Counted from the first letter of the stretch, positions 9,066-17,696 are shown. The stretch is 64,000 nucleotides of DNA from Thermomonas haemolytica (GCF_004346265.1 NZ_SMAP01000001.1:248001-312000); one strand, 5' to 3'. Notes: a model not told the origin generated them from the letters alone. Translations and numbers: made by a program.

Positions 9066-12000
9066 TCAGGCCCTCCCTGCCAGCAGCCCGCCGGGGCGCT
9101 GCTCGTCTACCAGCACGGCCTTCACCGCCGCCTGGATGCGGCGGCCGAGGTCCAGCCCGCGCGCATCGCCGCCCACGCCGTCGCGCTGGCCGCTGGCATC
9201 CACGGCGACGTTCACGGTGATGCTGCCGCCACCGCCGCCCTGCGCCACCACGCCCAGCTTGCCGTCGCGGCCGCGCTTGAGCGGCATGATCGCCTCCGGG
9301 CCAGCCTCGCCGAAGACGCCGACGCCCTTGGCGAACGCGAACACGCGCGGGCTGTCGTACACCCCGCCGGAATAGGCCGATAGGCTGGGCGAGGCATACA
9401 CGCCGCCGGCGGCATTCTTGGCGAGGCCGGGCAGCGCGATCTGGAACAGCTTGGCCAGCCCCTGCTGCAGCTGCAGGCGGGCCAGGTCGGCCAGGATGCT
9501 CACCACCAGCCCGCGGAAGTCGGCCTTGCCCTTCACCACCAGGTCGGTCAGCGCATCCTCGATGCCCTGGAACGCGCGGGTGGCGGCCTCGCGGGCGCTG
9601 CCGAAGGCGTCGGCGGCCTTCGCGGCGTAGTCGCGCACGGACTGCGAGAGGCCGTCGAAGGCAGTCTTTTCGCGCCCCTCCGCCTGCATCTGGCGCACCT
9701 TGTCCAGCGCGGCCTGCAGCTGCGCCAGCACCACCGGGTCGGTCACGGTCGCCAGCAGGCGCTCGATCTGCGGGATCAGCTCGCGCGCCAGTGCCTCGCC
9801 CTGCGCGCGTGTGGCCTCGACGACGCGCTTGCGGGCCTCGACCTCGGTCTCCAGCCCGATCGCCACCCGCGCCTGCGCGCTCTGCTCCACGGCCTGCAGC
9901 AGGGCCTGCGCGCGCGACAGCTGTTGGTCCACGCCGTCCAGCTCGGCCTTGGCCGTGGCGCGTGCGGCCCGGCGCTCGATGTCACCGGCCTGGTTCTGCA
10001 GGATGGCCAGCTGCGCCTGCGCCTGCACCAGCTCGCCGGCGATGCGCTCGCGCTCGCCGCCCTTGGCCTTGCCCTGCGCCCGCTGCAGCGATTCCAGCTG
10101 CGCGCGCAGGCGCTCCTGCTCGGCCGCGTTCTCGCGCAGCTCCAGCTGCGCCTTCCTGCGGTAGTAGTCCGCCGCCGACAGCAGCCGGTCCTGGTAGCCC
10201 TCGTCCAGCACGGCCTTGGCCCGCTCCACCTCGTCCTTGAGCAGCGCCAGCCGGGCCTCGGCCTGCGCGCGCGCCACGGCTTCGGTTTCGCGGGCGGAGA
10301 GGCTGGGCGACTTCGCGTCTTCGGCATAGCGCTTGCGCACGGCGGCCGCGGCGGCGCGGAACTCGGCGCTGTCCTCGCTCAGCCCCTTCTGCTTGGCCAG
10401 CGTTTTCAGCTCGGCCAGCGCCGCCTTGAGCTGGTCGGCCTTGCTGCGGTACTGGGCGATGTAGGCGTCCCACTGCCTGTTGGCCAGCATCCTGGCGGCG
10501 TCCGAGGGAGCGCCCGGGGCCTGCGCGCCCTCCTCGCCGGAGGCTTCCAGCTGGCGCAGGCGCGCGATGTTGGCCTCGCGGTCGCGCTGCAGGCCGGCGA
10601 CCTCGGCGCGCAAGGTCTTGATGCGGTCGAGCTGGCGCTGGTAGTCGGCGAGCGCGGCGATGTCGCCGCCTTCCCTGGCAAAGCGCATGCGCTGTGCGGC
10701 TTGGTCGGCCGCGCGCTGTGCCTCGACGATCGCCCGCGTCTTCGCCGCGATCTGATCCGCCGCGGCCGCCACGCCCTCGCGCAGCGTGCCGGCATCGCCG
10801 CTGCCGAATTTCTGTGTGCGCTCCAGCCGGTCGCGCGCGGCGTTGGCCTGCTCGATGGCTTCGCGCGCATTGTCCGCGGCCGACTTGGCCTTGTCGCCAG
10901 CTTCGGCGGCCCTGTTGCCCCAGATCGCCCAGGCAGTGGCGCCCGCAGTCAGCAGAGTCACGATCAGCCCCACCGGGCCACCGACCAGCGCCAGCGCCGC
11001 CGACAGCGTGCGCGCGGTGAGGCTTCCGGCCGCCTGGGCGGCATTCAGGGCGGTCTGGGCGGCGGTCAGGCGCTGCTGCGCCGGGACCAGCACGGTCTGC
11101 ACGGTGGTGAGCCGGGCCATGCCTGCCGTGGAGGCCACGGTGGCCTGGGCGGCGGCAAGCTCCGCGCGCGCGAAATCCAGCCGCGCGGCGGCCAGGGAAA
11201 TCGCGCTGGCGCGGGCGGCGTTGTCTCCCACGATGCGCCGATATACATCCCCCAGGTAGGCGGCTCCGGCGCCGGCCGCGCGGCCCAGCATGAGCGCGAT
11301 GCCGGCCAGCGCCGTGGGCAGGCCCACCGCCACGATGCCCTGCATGTTCCGCGCCAGGGCATCGAAGGCTTGTCCGGCCGCGTGGCTGGCCCCGATGGCC
11401 TGGTCCATCTGCACGATGGTCTGGCCGAACGCATCGCGCATCGCGGTCAGGCTCTGGCCGATGGTACGCGGCATCGCGGCGGCGGCCTGGGCCAGCTTGG
11501 CGCGCTGCGATTCCAGCGCGGTCACCACGATGTCGGTGGTCAGCAACCCTTGCTCAGCCAGCGCTTTGAGTTCGCCGATGGGTCGCTTCAGACCGTCGGC
11601 CAGCGCCTTCGCCAGCGCGCCGCCGTTTTCCATGATGGAGTTGAACTCGTCGCCGCGCAGCACACCGCTGCCGAGGGCCTGCGACAACTGGGTGATGACG
11701 GACGCGGATTCACTGGCACTGGCACCGCTGACCTTGAGCGCATTGGCCGTGATCTCGGTGACGGCCGCCACCCGTTCCTGGTTCAGGCCGTAGTCCTTGG
11801 CCGTCATCGCTAGCCGCGAATAGAGCGCCGCGACGGCCTCGTAGCCGGCCCCGGTCTTGGCCGACAGGTCCAGCGCCAGCCGCTGGGCGGCGGCGAACTC
11901 CTGGGTACTCGTGGTGACCTGGCGCAGGCGGGCATCCACCGAGCGCACCTGGTCCACCAGCCGTCCCAGTCCCGAGAGGCCGGCCGACAGACCCATCGCT

Positions 12001-12146
12001 CCCTGCAGCGCAAGAAAGGCGTTCCGCGCCGTGTTCAGCTGCCTGGAAATCGACTCCAGGCCCGCCCGCGTGCGGCCCAGGGCCTGTTCCGCCTGGCGGC
12101 CGTCGGCGCTAATCTTGATCCCGAGCTGGAGAGCGGAGGCGGCCAT
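9066..12146 (-). CDS. Tape measure protein
   Basis: A 1026-aa protein, long and mostly helical. The first 250 residues carry the lambda-type tape-measure N-terminal domain (dynein-like pattern with SIMENGGALAKALADGL). Hydrophobic segments follow near residues 260-290 and 370-400, then a long Ala/Arg/Glu/Gln coiled-coil from about 400 to 850. The C-terminus ends with FGEAGPEAIMPLKRGRDG, a very common tape-measure ending. It sets tail length and helps DNA ejection. A rightward gene starts at the same spot on the other strand (12145). Confidence 0.9.
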   Translation of the reverse strand: MAASALQLGIKISADGRQAEQALGRTRAGLESISRQLNTARNAFLALQGAMGLSAGLSGLGRLVDQVRSVDARLRQVTTSTQEFAAAQRLALDLSAKTGAGYEAVAALYSRLAMTAKDYGLNQERVAAVTEITANALKVSGASASESASVITQLSQALGSGVLRGDEFNSIMENGGALAKALADGLKRPIGELKALAEQGLLTTDIVVTALESQRAKLAQAAAAMPRTIGQSLTAMRDAFGQTIVQMDQAIGASHAAGQAFDALARNMQGIVAVGLPTALAGIALMLGRAAGAGAAYLGDVYRRIVGDNAARASAISLAAARLDFARAELAAAQATVASTAGMARLTTVQTVLVPAQQRLTAAQTALNAAQAAGSLTARTLSAALALVGGPVGLIVTLLTAGATAWAIWGNRAAEAGDKAKSAADNAREAIEQANAARDRLERTQKFGSGDAGTLREGVAAAADQIAAKTRAIVEAQRAADQAAQRMRFAREGGDIAALADYQRQLDRIKTLRAEVAGLQRDREANIARLRQLEASGEEGAQAPGAPSDAARMLANRQWDAYIAQYRSKADQLKAALAELKTLAKQKGLSEDSAEFRAAAAAVRKRYAEDAKSPSLSARETEAVARAQAEARLALLKDEVERAKAVLDEGYQDRLLSAADYYRRKAQLELRENAAEQERLRAQLESLQRAQGKAKGGERERIAGELVQAQAQLAILQNQAGDIERRAARATAKAELDGVDQQLSRAQALLQAVEQSAQARVAIGLETEVEARKRVVEATRAQGEALARELIPQIERLLATVTDPVVLAQLQAALDKVRQMQAEGREKTAFDGLSQSVRDYAAKAADAFGSAREAATRAFQGIEDALTDLVVKGKADFRGLVVSILADLARLQLQQGLAKLFQIALPGLAKNAAGGVYASPSLSAYSGGVYDSPRVFAFAKGVGVFGEAGPEAIMPLKRGRDGKLGVVAQGGGGGSITVNVAVDASGQRDGVGGDARGLDLGRRIQAAVKAVLVDEQRPGGLLAGRA

Positions 12147-12366
12147 GTGGGGGCTCTTGGGTCAGTTCATCGGGTACGTGCTGGTGATGGCCGGAGTCCT
12201 GCTCTGGCTGCTGTTGATCGCCCGCTTCCACTGGTTGTGGTGGGCGGTGGCGGTGGCGGTGGTGCTGTTCGGCGGCTCCATCGCGATCGGGATCGGGGCC
12301 GGACTCGGCAAGCCGTGGGCGCTGAAGGCGTACCGCTGGCTTACTTGGCACCGCCGGCCGCACTGA
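12145..12366 (+). CDS. Small two-helix membrane protein, opposite strand (moron-like)
   Basis: A 73-aa protein read against the tail operon. GGAGG stands 7 bases before the ATG. Nearly all third codon positions are G or C, as in real genes of this genome, and no convincing leftward gene fills 12147-12340. The sequence is two membrane helices (from YVLVMAGVLLWLLLIARF and WAVAVAVVLFGGSIAIGIGA) and a basic tail (KAYRWLTWHRRPH). It overlaps the start of the tape-measure gene and the end of the GT frame. Function is unknown. An oppositely oriented gene in a late operon suggests a lysogenic-conversion or superinfection-exclusion role; a holin is another possibility. Confidence 0.6.
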   Translation: MWGLLGQFIGYVLVMAGVLLWLLLIARFHWLWWAVAVAVVLFGGSIAIGIGAGLGKPWALKAYRWLTWHRRPH

Positions 12367-12667
12367 ACACCCGCAACACCTCGGCTTCCATCACCTGCAC
12401 GTCGGCGAAGGTCTGGCGCACGTCGGCAGTGCCGAGCATGCGCATGACCGCCTCCAGCGCGGGGTAGTCCATCCCCAGCGGGTTGCCGGCGGCATCCAGG
12501 CGCCACTGGGTGGCGCAGGCCAGGAACACCTCGACGCTCGGCATGCACTCCGGCCATAGCTCGATCTCCGGCTCGGGGTCGGGCGGGGCCAGCCCGAACG
12601 CGCGGGCGGCCTCGCAGGTATCGTCACGACCGCCACCCGCCGCCCAGCGGCGGGCGACGGCCCTCAG
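12341..12667 (-). CDS. Tail assembly chaperone GT extension, made by -1 frameshift
   Basis: This is the T part of a lambda-style G/GT pair, 108 codons in the -1 frame after gpG. It has no good start of its own at its beginning. The frame runs open from the slippery site and includes ELWPECMPSVEVF and ATQWR, then GMDYPALEAVMRML, the pattern of DUF1799 phage proteins. An internal ATG at 12544 would give only 67 aa. The expected product is a fusion of about 222 aa with gpG that recruits tail-tube subunits to the tape measure. Confidence 0.75.
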   Translation of the reverse strand: MRAVARRWAAGGGRDDTCEAARAFGLAPPDPEPEIELWPECMPSVEVFLACATQWRLDAAGNPLGMDYPALEAVMRMLGTADVRQTFADVQVMEAEVLRVFSAAGGAK

Positions 12668-13008
12668 TTTTTTGCGCGGCCCTCGGGGCTGTGCGCCTCG
12701 ATGAACGCGCCCACCACCGCCGGCAGTACCGGCCAGATGTCCAGCAGCGCATCGCGGGTGGCGGCGCTGAAGGCCACCTCCTGCCCCTCGGCATCCTGCA
12801 CACCGCGCCAGCCCACCAGCACGTCCTCGGCCAGCGCCAGGTCGGTCTGCTCGCCGGACTGCAGGCGCTGCACCAGCGCCTCGAACTGCGTGCGCGAATA
12901 GCGTTTGAAGCGGGCTTCGAACTGGTGTTGCGTGCGCTTTCCGTCGGCGTCGATCAGCGCGACGGTGACCGGGTACCAGAATGCGTCCGGGGGAGCGATG
13001 GTGAACAT
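12664..13008 (-). CDS. Tail assembly chaperone G
   Basis: A 114-aa protein between the tube and tape-measure genes, where lambda gpG lies. The sequence (MFTIAPPDAFWYPV, then FEARFKRYSRTQFEAL) fits the phage tail assembly chaperone families. It ends ...GRAKN with the codons GCA AAA AAC followed at once by TGA, so ribosomes slipping back one base at A-AAA-AAC read into the GT frame. It acts during assembly only. Confidence 0.75.
   Translation of the reverse strand: MFTIAPPDAFWYPVTVALIDADGKRTQHQFEARFKRYSRTQFEALVQRLQSGEQTDLALAEDVLVGWRGVQDAEGQEVAFSAATRDALLDIWPVLPAVVGAFIEAHSPEGRAKN
12667..12673 (-). promoter_or_regulatory. -1 frameshift slippery heptamer (A AAA AAC)
   Basis: On the minus strand the heptamer A AAA AAC is in the zero-frame register needed for tandem -1 slippage (X XXY YYZ). 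It is followed directly by the gpG stop TGA and then by a GC-rich stretch with the palindromic run CGCCCGCCGCTGGGCGGCGG that could form a stimulating hairpin. The -1 frame opens exactly here into the DUF1799-like extension. Confidence 0.8.
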
Positions 13009-13032
13009 CCTGCGGGGGTCTCCTTGTGCGGT

Positions 13033-13995
13033 TTAGCGGGCGACGATCACGAGCTCATCATTGCCGGCGTTCGGGATGCAGCGCAGATCCATGCTCAGCA
13101 GCGCGCGGCCGTTGTAGTCGTCCCACTTGGGATTGATGCGCTGCACCGCCGGCGCATACAGCACCACGGTGCTGCCGGCGGTGGAACCGATCTGGAACCC
13201 CATGCCGGTGACGGCGTTGGCCAGGATGTCGCCGACCATCGTCGTGGCCTGCGCCGGGGTGACATCCAGCGCCACCTTGCCGGTGGTTTCGCGGGCGGTG
13301 ATGTCGATGCTGTCGCCGCCGACCAGCGGCACGTACTTCACGTCCTGGCCGAGGGTGAGTGCCAGGCCGCGGCTGGGATAGACCGTGCCGCCGGACAGGC
13401 TGCCGGTGGCGGCGGTGAAGGTGGCGCCCAGGCTGATGCTGGTGGCGGTGGCGTCGGTCACCGGCAGCGGCTTCTTCCATGCGGTGATGGTGGCGCTGGG
13501 ATTGGCGGCGGCGCTGACCGTGGAATGCCGGCCCTGGAAACTGAACTTCAGGGTGGGGCGTTCGCCCAGCTGCGCCGACAGCTCGACGGTGCCGCGGCAG
13601 CCGGTGGCCTTGTACAGCAGGCCGTCCAGGTAGTAGTAGATCGTCAGCGACTCGAAGCCGCTGGACACCGGGCTGTAGGCCACGTTGTTGCCGGCGGTGA
13701 CGGTCTCGGCCATGCCGCAGGCACGCAGCAGCGGCCCCCAGGCCGGCGCGGTGCCGGCGGTGCCGGAGCCGGACAGCTCGACGGTGAACTCCAGCTTGGC
13801 GTAGCGGTTGCCGACCAGCTGCTCGCTGCCGCCCATCGTGGGGCGCAGCAGGTCACGGTTGATGCCGTCGATCGCCAGCTCGAAGCTGGCATCGCTGACC
13901 AGCAGCGCGTTGGCGGCGCCGGTCGGCGCGGCATCCACGCCGTAGGTCGTCTCCAGCTTGGCCAGGATGATGGTATTGCGGATGAGCATGGGCAT
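13033..13995 (-). CDS. Major tail tube protein
   Basis: A 320-aa protein at the position of the tube gene in lambda-like tails. It starts MPMLIRNTIILAKLETTYGV and is beta-rich with many Thr/Ser/Gly residues, as in phage tail tube proteins of Mu-like siphophages. A second in-frame ATG (MLIRN) six bases on could also be the start. It is predicted to polymerise into the tail tube on the tip complex, with gpG/GT as chaperones. Confidence 0.75.
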   Translation of the reverse strand: MPMLIRNTIILAKLETTYGVDAAPTGAANALLVSDASFELAIDGINRDLLRPTMGGSEQLVGNRYAKLEFTVELSGSGTAGTAPAWGPLLRACGMAETVTAGNNVAYSPVSSGFESLTIYYYLDGLLYKATGCRGTVELSAQLGERPTLKFSFQGRHSTVSAAANPSATITAWKKPLPVTDATATSISLGATFTAATGSLSGGTVYPSRGLALTLGQDVKYVPLVGGDSIDITARETTGKVALDVTPAQATTMVGDILANAVTGMGFQIGSTAGSTVVLYAPAVQRINPKWDDYNGRALLSMDLRCIPNAGNDELVIVAR

Positions 13996-13998
13996 GGT

Positions 13999-14175
13999 TC
14001 AGGCCTCCTGGGCGGTGGGCGGCGTGGGGGCGTCGGCGGCGATTTCGATGTCGGGCGCGGGCGCGCCTTCGGGCTGCAGGCGGCCGTCGGGCAGGCGGTA
14101 CCAGCGCCCGCCGGTCTCCGGCATCGGGTCGGCGGGCGGCATCTCGGGCGTGGTGTTCGGTGTGGTCTTGGCCAT
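13999..14175 (-). CDS. Small Pro-rich phage protein
   Basis: A 58-aa ORF, ATG at 14175 to TGA at 13999, filling the gap between the tail-terminator and tube genes in the same direction. The sequence is Pro/Thr/Ala-rich with a central GGRWYRLPDGRLQPEG segment. A short protein of this kind often sits before the tube gene in Mu-like siphophages. Function unknown. Confidence 0.55.
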   Translation of the reverse strand: MAKTTPNTTPEMPPADPMPETGGRWYRLPDGRLQPEGAPAPDIEIAADAPTPPTAQEA

Positions 14176-14178
14176 GTG

Positions 14179-14589
14179 TCACTCCCTCAGGAATCCGACC
14201 GCGAAGGTGTCCGACCACACCGCGCGGCCCACCTCGCTGGCGACCAGGCGGCCGCCGCGGTGCTCCACCGGCCAGTCGCAGCCGTCGGGCAGCCAGCCGC
14301 GCAGCGCATCCAGCACGTCGGCGCGGGCGGCCTCGATGGCGGCGGCCAGGCCGCTGCCGATGCCGGCCTGGCGGGCCGCACTGGCGACCACCAGGCTGAC
14401 CGAGAACCGCAGCTCCACGCGCTGGGCGCGGCTGCCGATCAGCTCGGGCGGCTCGGCCTGTTCTTCCTCGGCCACCATGTAGGCCGCCGGGGTGGTGGCC
14501 GCGGCGCTGTCGTAATCCAGCCCCAGCGCCACCAGGCGCAGGGCCGGACACTGGGCGCGCAGGCGGTCGGCGGCCAGTTGCAGGTCCAT
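14179..14589 (-). CDS. Tail terminator-like protein (Mu gp37-like)
   Basis: A 136-aa protein starting MDLQLAADRLRAQCPALRLV, after the gp36-like gene (1-base overlap) and before the tube gene. Length, position and the mixed alpha/beta pattern fit the minor tail/terminator proteins of Mu-like phages that cap the tail at the neck. The longer open frame upstream is only the shadow of the neighbouring gene. Function is assigned mainly from position. Confidence 0.6.
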   Translation of the reverse strand: MDLQLAADRLRAQCPALRLVALGLDYDSAAATTPAAYMVAEEEQAEPPELIGSRAQRVELRFSVSLVVASAARQAGIGSGLAAAIEAARADVLDALRGWLPDGCDWPVEHRGGRLVASEVGRAVWSDTFAVGFLRE

Positions 14590-15017
14590 CAGTAGCCCCC
14601 CGTCGCGTCGCGGCCGAACACCGGCGCCGGGCCGCTCTGCGCGGCGGCCAGGCCGCGGCCGGGCTGCTGCGCGGGCGGCAGGTCGGCGGGCAGGCCGAGG
14701 GTGACGGTGCCGCGCGCAAGTGCTTCCAGCAGGCGGCGGGCGTCCTCGTACTCGATGCGCACGCGCTCGGGCACGGCCTCGTCCCACAGGCGGTAGCGGG
14801 CGATCGCGCAGGCGATCCGCACCAGATGCGGCGGCACGCTGGGCAGCGGCAGCCGGTAGCGGCCGGCCAGGTAGGCATCGATCTCGGCACTGGCATCGGC
14901 CAGTGCCTGCGCCACTACGGCGGGGTCGATCACGCCGGTGCCGGCGTGATCGCTGCGCTGGCGGATTTCCTCCTCACCGTAGCGCGTGGTCAGGTCCGCG
15001 AGGGTGGCGTAGGGCAC
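14589..15017 (-). CDS. Head-completion protein (DUF1320, Mu gp36)
   Basis: A 142-aa protein beginning MPYATLADLTTRYGEEEI with AEIDAYLAGRYRLPL near residue 45, the hallmark of the DUF1320 family. In Mu this is gp36, thought to be a connector/adaptor between portal and tail. It lies between the gp35-like and gp37-like genes, the Mu order. Confidence 0.85.
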   Translation of the reverse strand: MPYATLADLTTRYGEEEIRQRSDHAGTGVIDPAVVAQALADASAEIDAYLAGRYRLPLPSVPPHLVRIACAIARYRLWDEAVPERVRIEYEDARRLLEALARGTVTLGLPADLPPAQQPGRGLAAAQSGPAPVFGRDATGGY

Positions 15018-15018
15018 C

Positions 15019-15249
15019 TCACGCCTCCTCGACGATCAGGAACGGGTCGGCGTGCAGCGCGTCCAGCTGCGCGCGGGTCGGCGCCACCTCCACCGCCGCG
15101 CGCCCGAACGGGCCCAGGCCGGCGCGGTAGCGGCGCCCGTCCTGGCCGAGCGCCGCCACGGTGCGGACGCGCACGCGGGGGGCACTGGCGGTCTGGCTCG
15201 CCGCCTGGGGGGCGGCGTCACTGGCGGCAGGCTTGGCGGTCTTGGCCAT
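15019..15249 (-). CDS. Mu gp35-like small protein
   Basis: A 76-aa protein with an Ala/Pro/Lys-rich first 25 residues and a compact C-terminal domain (GRRYRAGLGPFGRAAVEV, then AQLDALHADPFLIVEEA). The C-terminal pattern 'L..L..DP.L.V' is shared by Mu gp35 and HI1506-type prophage proteins. It stands between the capsid and gp36 genes, as in Mu. Role unknown. Confidence 0.6.
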   Translation of the reverse strand: MAKTAKPAASDAAPQAASQTASAPRVRVRTVAALGQDGRRYRAGLGPFGRAAVEVAPTRAQLDALHADPFLIVEEA

Positions 15250-15252
15250 GGC

Positions 15253-15480
15253 TCACCCCGCGAAGTCGAACAGGATCAGGCTGCCGGCGGCATCGGCCAG
15301 CGATTGGCGCTGTGCGGCCGTGAGCTTGCCGGCGCGCGCCACCTCGATGCGGGCGCCGGACTGCGCGGCGATGGCCGCCAGCTCCAGCCACTGCGGCGGG
15401 GTGAGCGCATGCGCGTCCACCCGCACCGCCGCGCCCAGCACCGCGGCCTCCTTCACCTGGGCGAACACCACCATCGCCAT
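15253..15480 (-). CDS. Hypothetical phage head-region protein
   Basis: A 75-aa protein, start MAMVVFAQVKEAA at 15480. Its ATG overlaps the capsid stop in an ATGA, which settles the start. It is Ala/Leu-rich with two probable helices and no motif that I recognise. The position directly after the major head gene suggests a decoration or head-accessory role, which is only inference. Confidence 0.5.
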   Translation of the reverse strand: MAMVVFAQVKEAAVLGAAVRVDAHALTPPQWLELAAIAAQSGARIEVARAGKLTAAQRQSLADAAGSLILFDFAG

Positions 15481-16391
15481 CACGCCACCCACGGCGAGAC
15501 GATGACCTGCACCGCCTTGTAGTTGGGGTTGCTGCTGCCGGCAATCTGCTGCGACTCGATCAGCGCCAGCGCATCCGCGCGCAGGGTGGGCGGCACCACC
15601 AGGTGGGTCGGGCGCACGCCCAGCGGGCGGCCGCCGTCGGCGGGGCGGCTGGCCATGGTCGCCCAGGCCGCGTTGAAGTTCGCGGCGGTGAGCGCGGCCT
15701 TGCTCTTGTACGCCAGCTGCCAGAACCCGAACCCGGCCGCGCAACGGTAGCGGATGCCGAAACGATACAAATCCTTGGTGAACACCGCCTCGTCCTGGGT
15801 GCTGTTGAGGGTCTCCAGCTCCGGCGCGGTGCGCTCCTGGAAGATCAATGGCTTGAGCGCGCGGCTGCAGTCCAGCAGGTACCAGGGCGCGCCGGGGCTG
15901 GCGCCGCCGTTGTCGTAGTTGCTGGCCAGCGCCGGCGTGCCCGTGCCGTCCACGTTCGGGTAGATCGGGTGGTCCACGTCAAAGAAGTTCTGGCCGTCGT
16001 AGCACAGGGTGGACTCGCCGGCGGCCAGCAGGCCGAACACCAGCTCGTCCGCGTGCGCGGCGGCGCCGCGGCCCATCTCCGCGAACTGCGGGGTGTAGAT
16101 GCCGACGTTGTCGTCCTCGATGTCGGTGCGCTTGACCCCGACGGTGCCCTCGTACAGCTTGTTGGTGATCTGGTAGCCGCTGGCGGCCATATCCTTGACC
16201 ACGCGGTCGCCCACCCACTCGCGCAGCTTGGGGAACTGCCCCAGCCAGCCGTAGGTGTTGCTGGTGGAGCTGGACGGCACGCGGGTGGCGACATTCGCCC
16301 AGTCGGTGGGGGTAGCGGCCAGGGCGTCCTGGAACGCCTGGCTGTAGCCGGTGCGCAGGCTGGTGATCAGCGCGGGGGTGATGATGGCCAT
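15480..16391 (-). CDS. Major head protein (Mu gpT-like)
   Basis: A 303-aa protein with the gpT start MAIITPALITSLRTGYSQAF and conserved segments FPKLREWVGDRVV, VKRTDIEDD and NFFDVDHPI. It builds the HK97-fold capsid shell. Gene order protease - small protein - T follows Mu-like genomes. No N-terminal pro-domain is obvious, fitting the Mu system where scaffold and protease are a separate gene. Confidence 0.9.
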   Translation of the reverse strand: MAIITPALITSLRTGYSQAFQDALAATPTDWANVATRVPSSSTSNTYGWLGQFPKLREWVGDRVVKDMAASGYQITNKLYEGTVGVKRTDIEDDNVGIYTPQFAEMGRGAAAHADELVFGLLAAGESTLCYDGQNFFDVDHPIYPNVDGTGTPALASNYDNGGASPGAPWYLLDCSRALKPLIFQERTAPELETLNSTQDEAVFTKDLYRFGIRYRCAAGFGFWQLAYKSKAALTAANFNAAWATMASRPADGGRPLGVRPTHLVVPPTLRADALALIESQQIAGSSNPNYKAVQVIVSPWVA

Positions 16392-16394
16392 GGA

Positions 16395-16646
16395 TCAGGT
16401 CTCCGGAGTGGATTCGAGGAAGGCGCAACCCGCGCCCGTGATGCAGTAGCGGTCGCCGTCGCGGCGGAGGTAGCCCTGCTCGGCCAGGGTGGCCAGCAGG
16501 AAATCGGCGTGCGCGGCCAGGTCGGCCAGCACCCGCCGCGGCAGCCACCCGGCCACCTCCTGCTGGGTGGCCGTCATGCGCGCGGCATACAGGCGTTCCA
16601 GCAGGAGCCGGCGGGCGACGGCGTTCTCGCGCAGGACCTCACGCAT
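16395..16646 (-). CDS. Small winged-helix-like phage protein
   Basis: An 83-aa protein between protease and capsid genes, overlapping the protease stop by 8 bases. The sequence looks like a winged helix: helices to about residue 55 (MTATQQEVAGWLPRRV as possible recognition part), then a hairpin LRRDGDRYCITGAG. Such a fold in a head operon is unexpected; it may be a structural or regulatory protein. Not recognised further. Confidence 0.5.
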   Translation of the reverse strand: MREVLRENAVARRLLLERLYAARMTATQQEVAGWLPRRVLADLAAHADFLLATLAEQGYLRRDGDRYCITGAGCAFLESTPET

Positions 16647-17667
16647 GGTCGAGCGCGCGCTTGTGGGCCACGAAGGCGGCCTCGCTCATGCCCAGGGCGG
16701 CGATGACGTAGCGGTCCTCGTCGGTGAGGGCGTCGTCCTGGACGCGGTGCGCGCTGGTGGCCCCGGCGGTGGCCACCACCACCGGGGCAGCGGCGGCCCA
16801 GGCGGCGAAGCCGGTCGGGTCCTGGCTGGCGTAGGCCAGCGCCCAGTCCTGCATGGCCGGCACCAGCTTGCCGCTGCGCATGGCCTCGGCCACGGCGGTC
16901 TCGGCGGCGGCGCGCGCCTGCGCGGCCTGCAGCGCGGCCAGCTGCTCGGCCACCGCGCGGTGCTGGGCCACCGGCACCCATTCGGCCGGGTCCGGCGCGG
17001 CCGGCTGCGCGGACTGCGCGGCCTGCGCCGCGGCCTCGGCGGCGGTGAGGCGGTCGATCAGCTTCTGCAGCTCGGCGGCCACCTCGTCGCCGGTGGCGGT
17101 GACGGGCAGGTTGAGGATCATGATCAGGCGTTCCAGCAGGTCGTCCACGGGGTGGGCCTCCAGTTGGCGCGCCGCGGCGGCGCGCAGGTGCAGGTTGGGG
17201 GTATGGGTGAGGCCGGCGCCGACCAGCTCGACGATGGCGCCGTCCTTGCGGTACATGAACACGGGGGACAGGTAGCGGTACTCGCGCGCGGCCAGCAGGG
17301 CGGCGGCCTGCGGCGTCCACGCCACCTGCGCCCACAGGCCGTCGGCGCGCAGCTCCAGCGCCTTGATCCAGCCGGCGGCCGGCACCGGGCCGGCCTTGTC
17401 GGTGGCGGTCAGGCTCTGGTGTTCGTAGTCGATCGGCAGGTCAGCGCCGTGGCGGGCGAAGGCGTCCAGCACCGCCTGCGCGGCGCCGGCATCGAGGGTG
17501 TAGGGGCCGCGGCCGTCGCGGCCGGAAAACGTCCCCGCCGGAATGAGGTGCACCCACTCCGGCGGGGCGTCCCCACCCGACGAGGAGCCATGCAGGCAGA
17601 TCGCCAGCACGTCGCGCGCGAGCCGGGAGCCCAGTGGGTGCGGGTGCTTGCGGGACGGCGTGGCCAT
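16639..17667 (-). CDS. Head maturation protease/scaffold (Mu gpI-like)
   Basis: A 342-aa protein; start MATPSRKHPHPLG at 17667. The N-terminal protease domain has IPAGTFSGRDGRGPY, LPIDYEHQSL and YRYLSPVF, all conserved in the Mu I protein family. The C-terminal half (from about residue 215) is an Ala/Gln/Glu-rich coiled coil suited to scaffolding, so protease and scaffold share one frame as in Mu gpI/Z. It heads the operon that follows the terminator at 17726-17753 and the palindrome at 17703-17720. Confidence 0.85.
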   Translation of the reverse strand: MATPSRKHPHPLGSRLARDVLAICLHGSSSGGDAPPEWVHLIPAGTFSGRDGRGPYTLDAGAAQAVLDAFARHGADLPIDYEHQSLTATDKAGPVPAAGWIKALELRADGLWAQVAWTPQAAALLAAREYRYLSPVFMYRKDGAIVELVGAGLTHTPNLHLRAAAARQLEAHPVDDLLERLIMILNLPVTATGDEVAAELQKLIDRLTAAEAAAQAAQSAQPAAPDPAEWVPVAQHRAVAEQLAALQAAQARAAAETAVAEAMRSGKLVPAMQDWALAYASQDPTGFAAWAAAAPVVVATAGATSAHRVQDDALTDEDRYVIAALGMSEAAFVAHKRALDHA

Positions 17668-17696
17668 GCGCCCAGAATCCAGCGCTGGCGCGGCCT

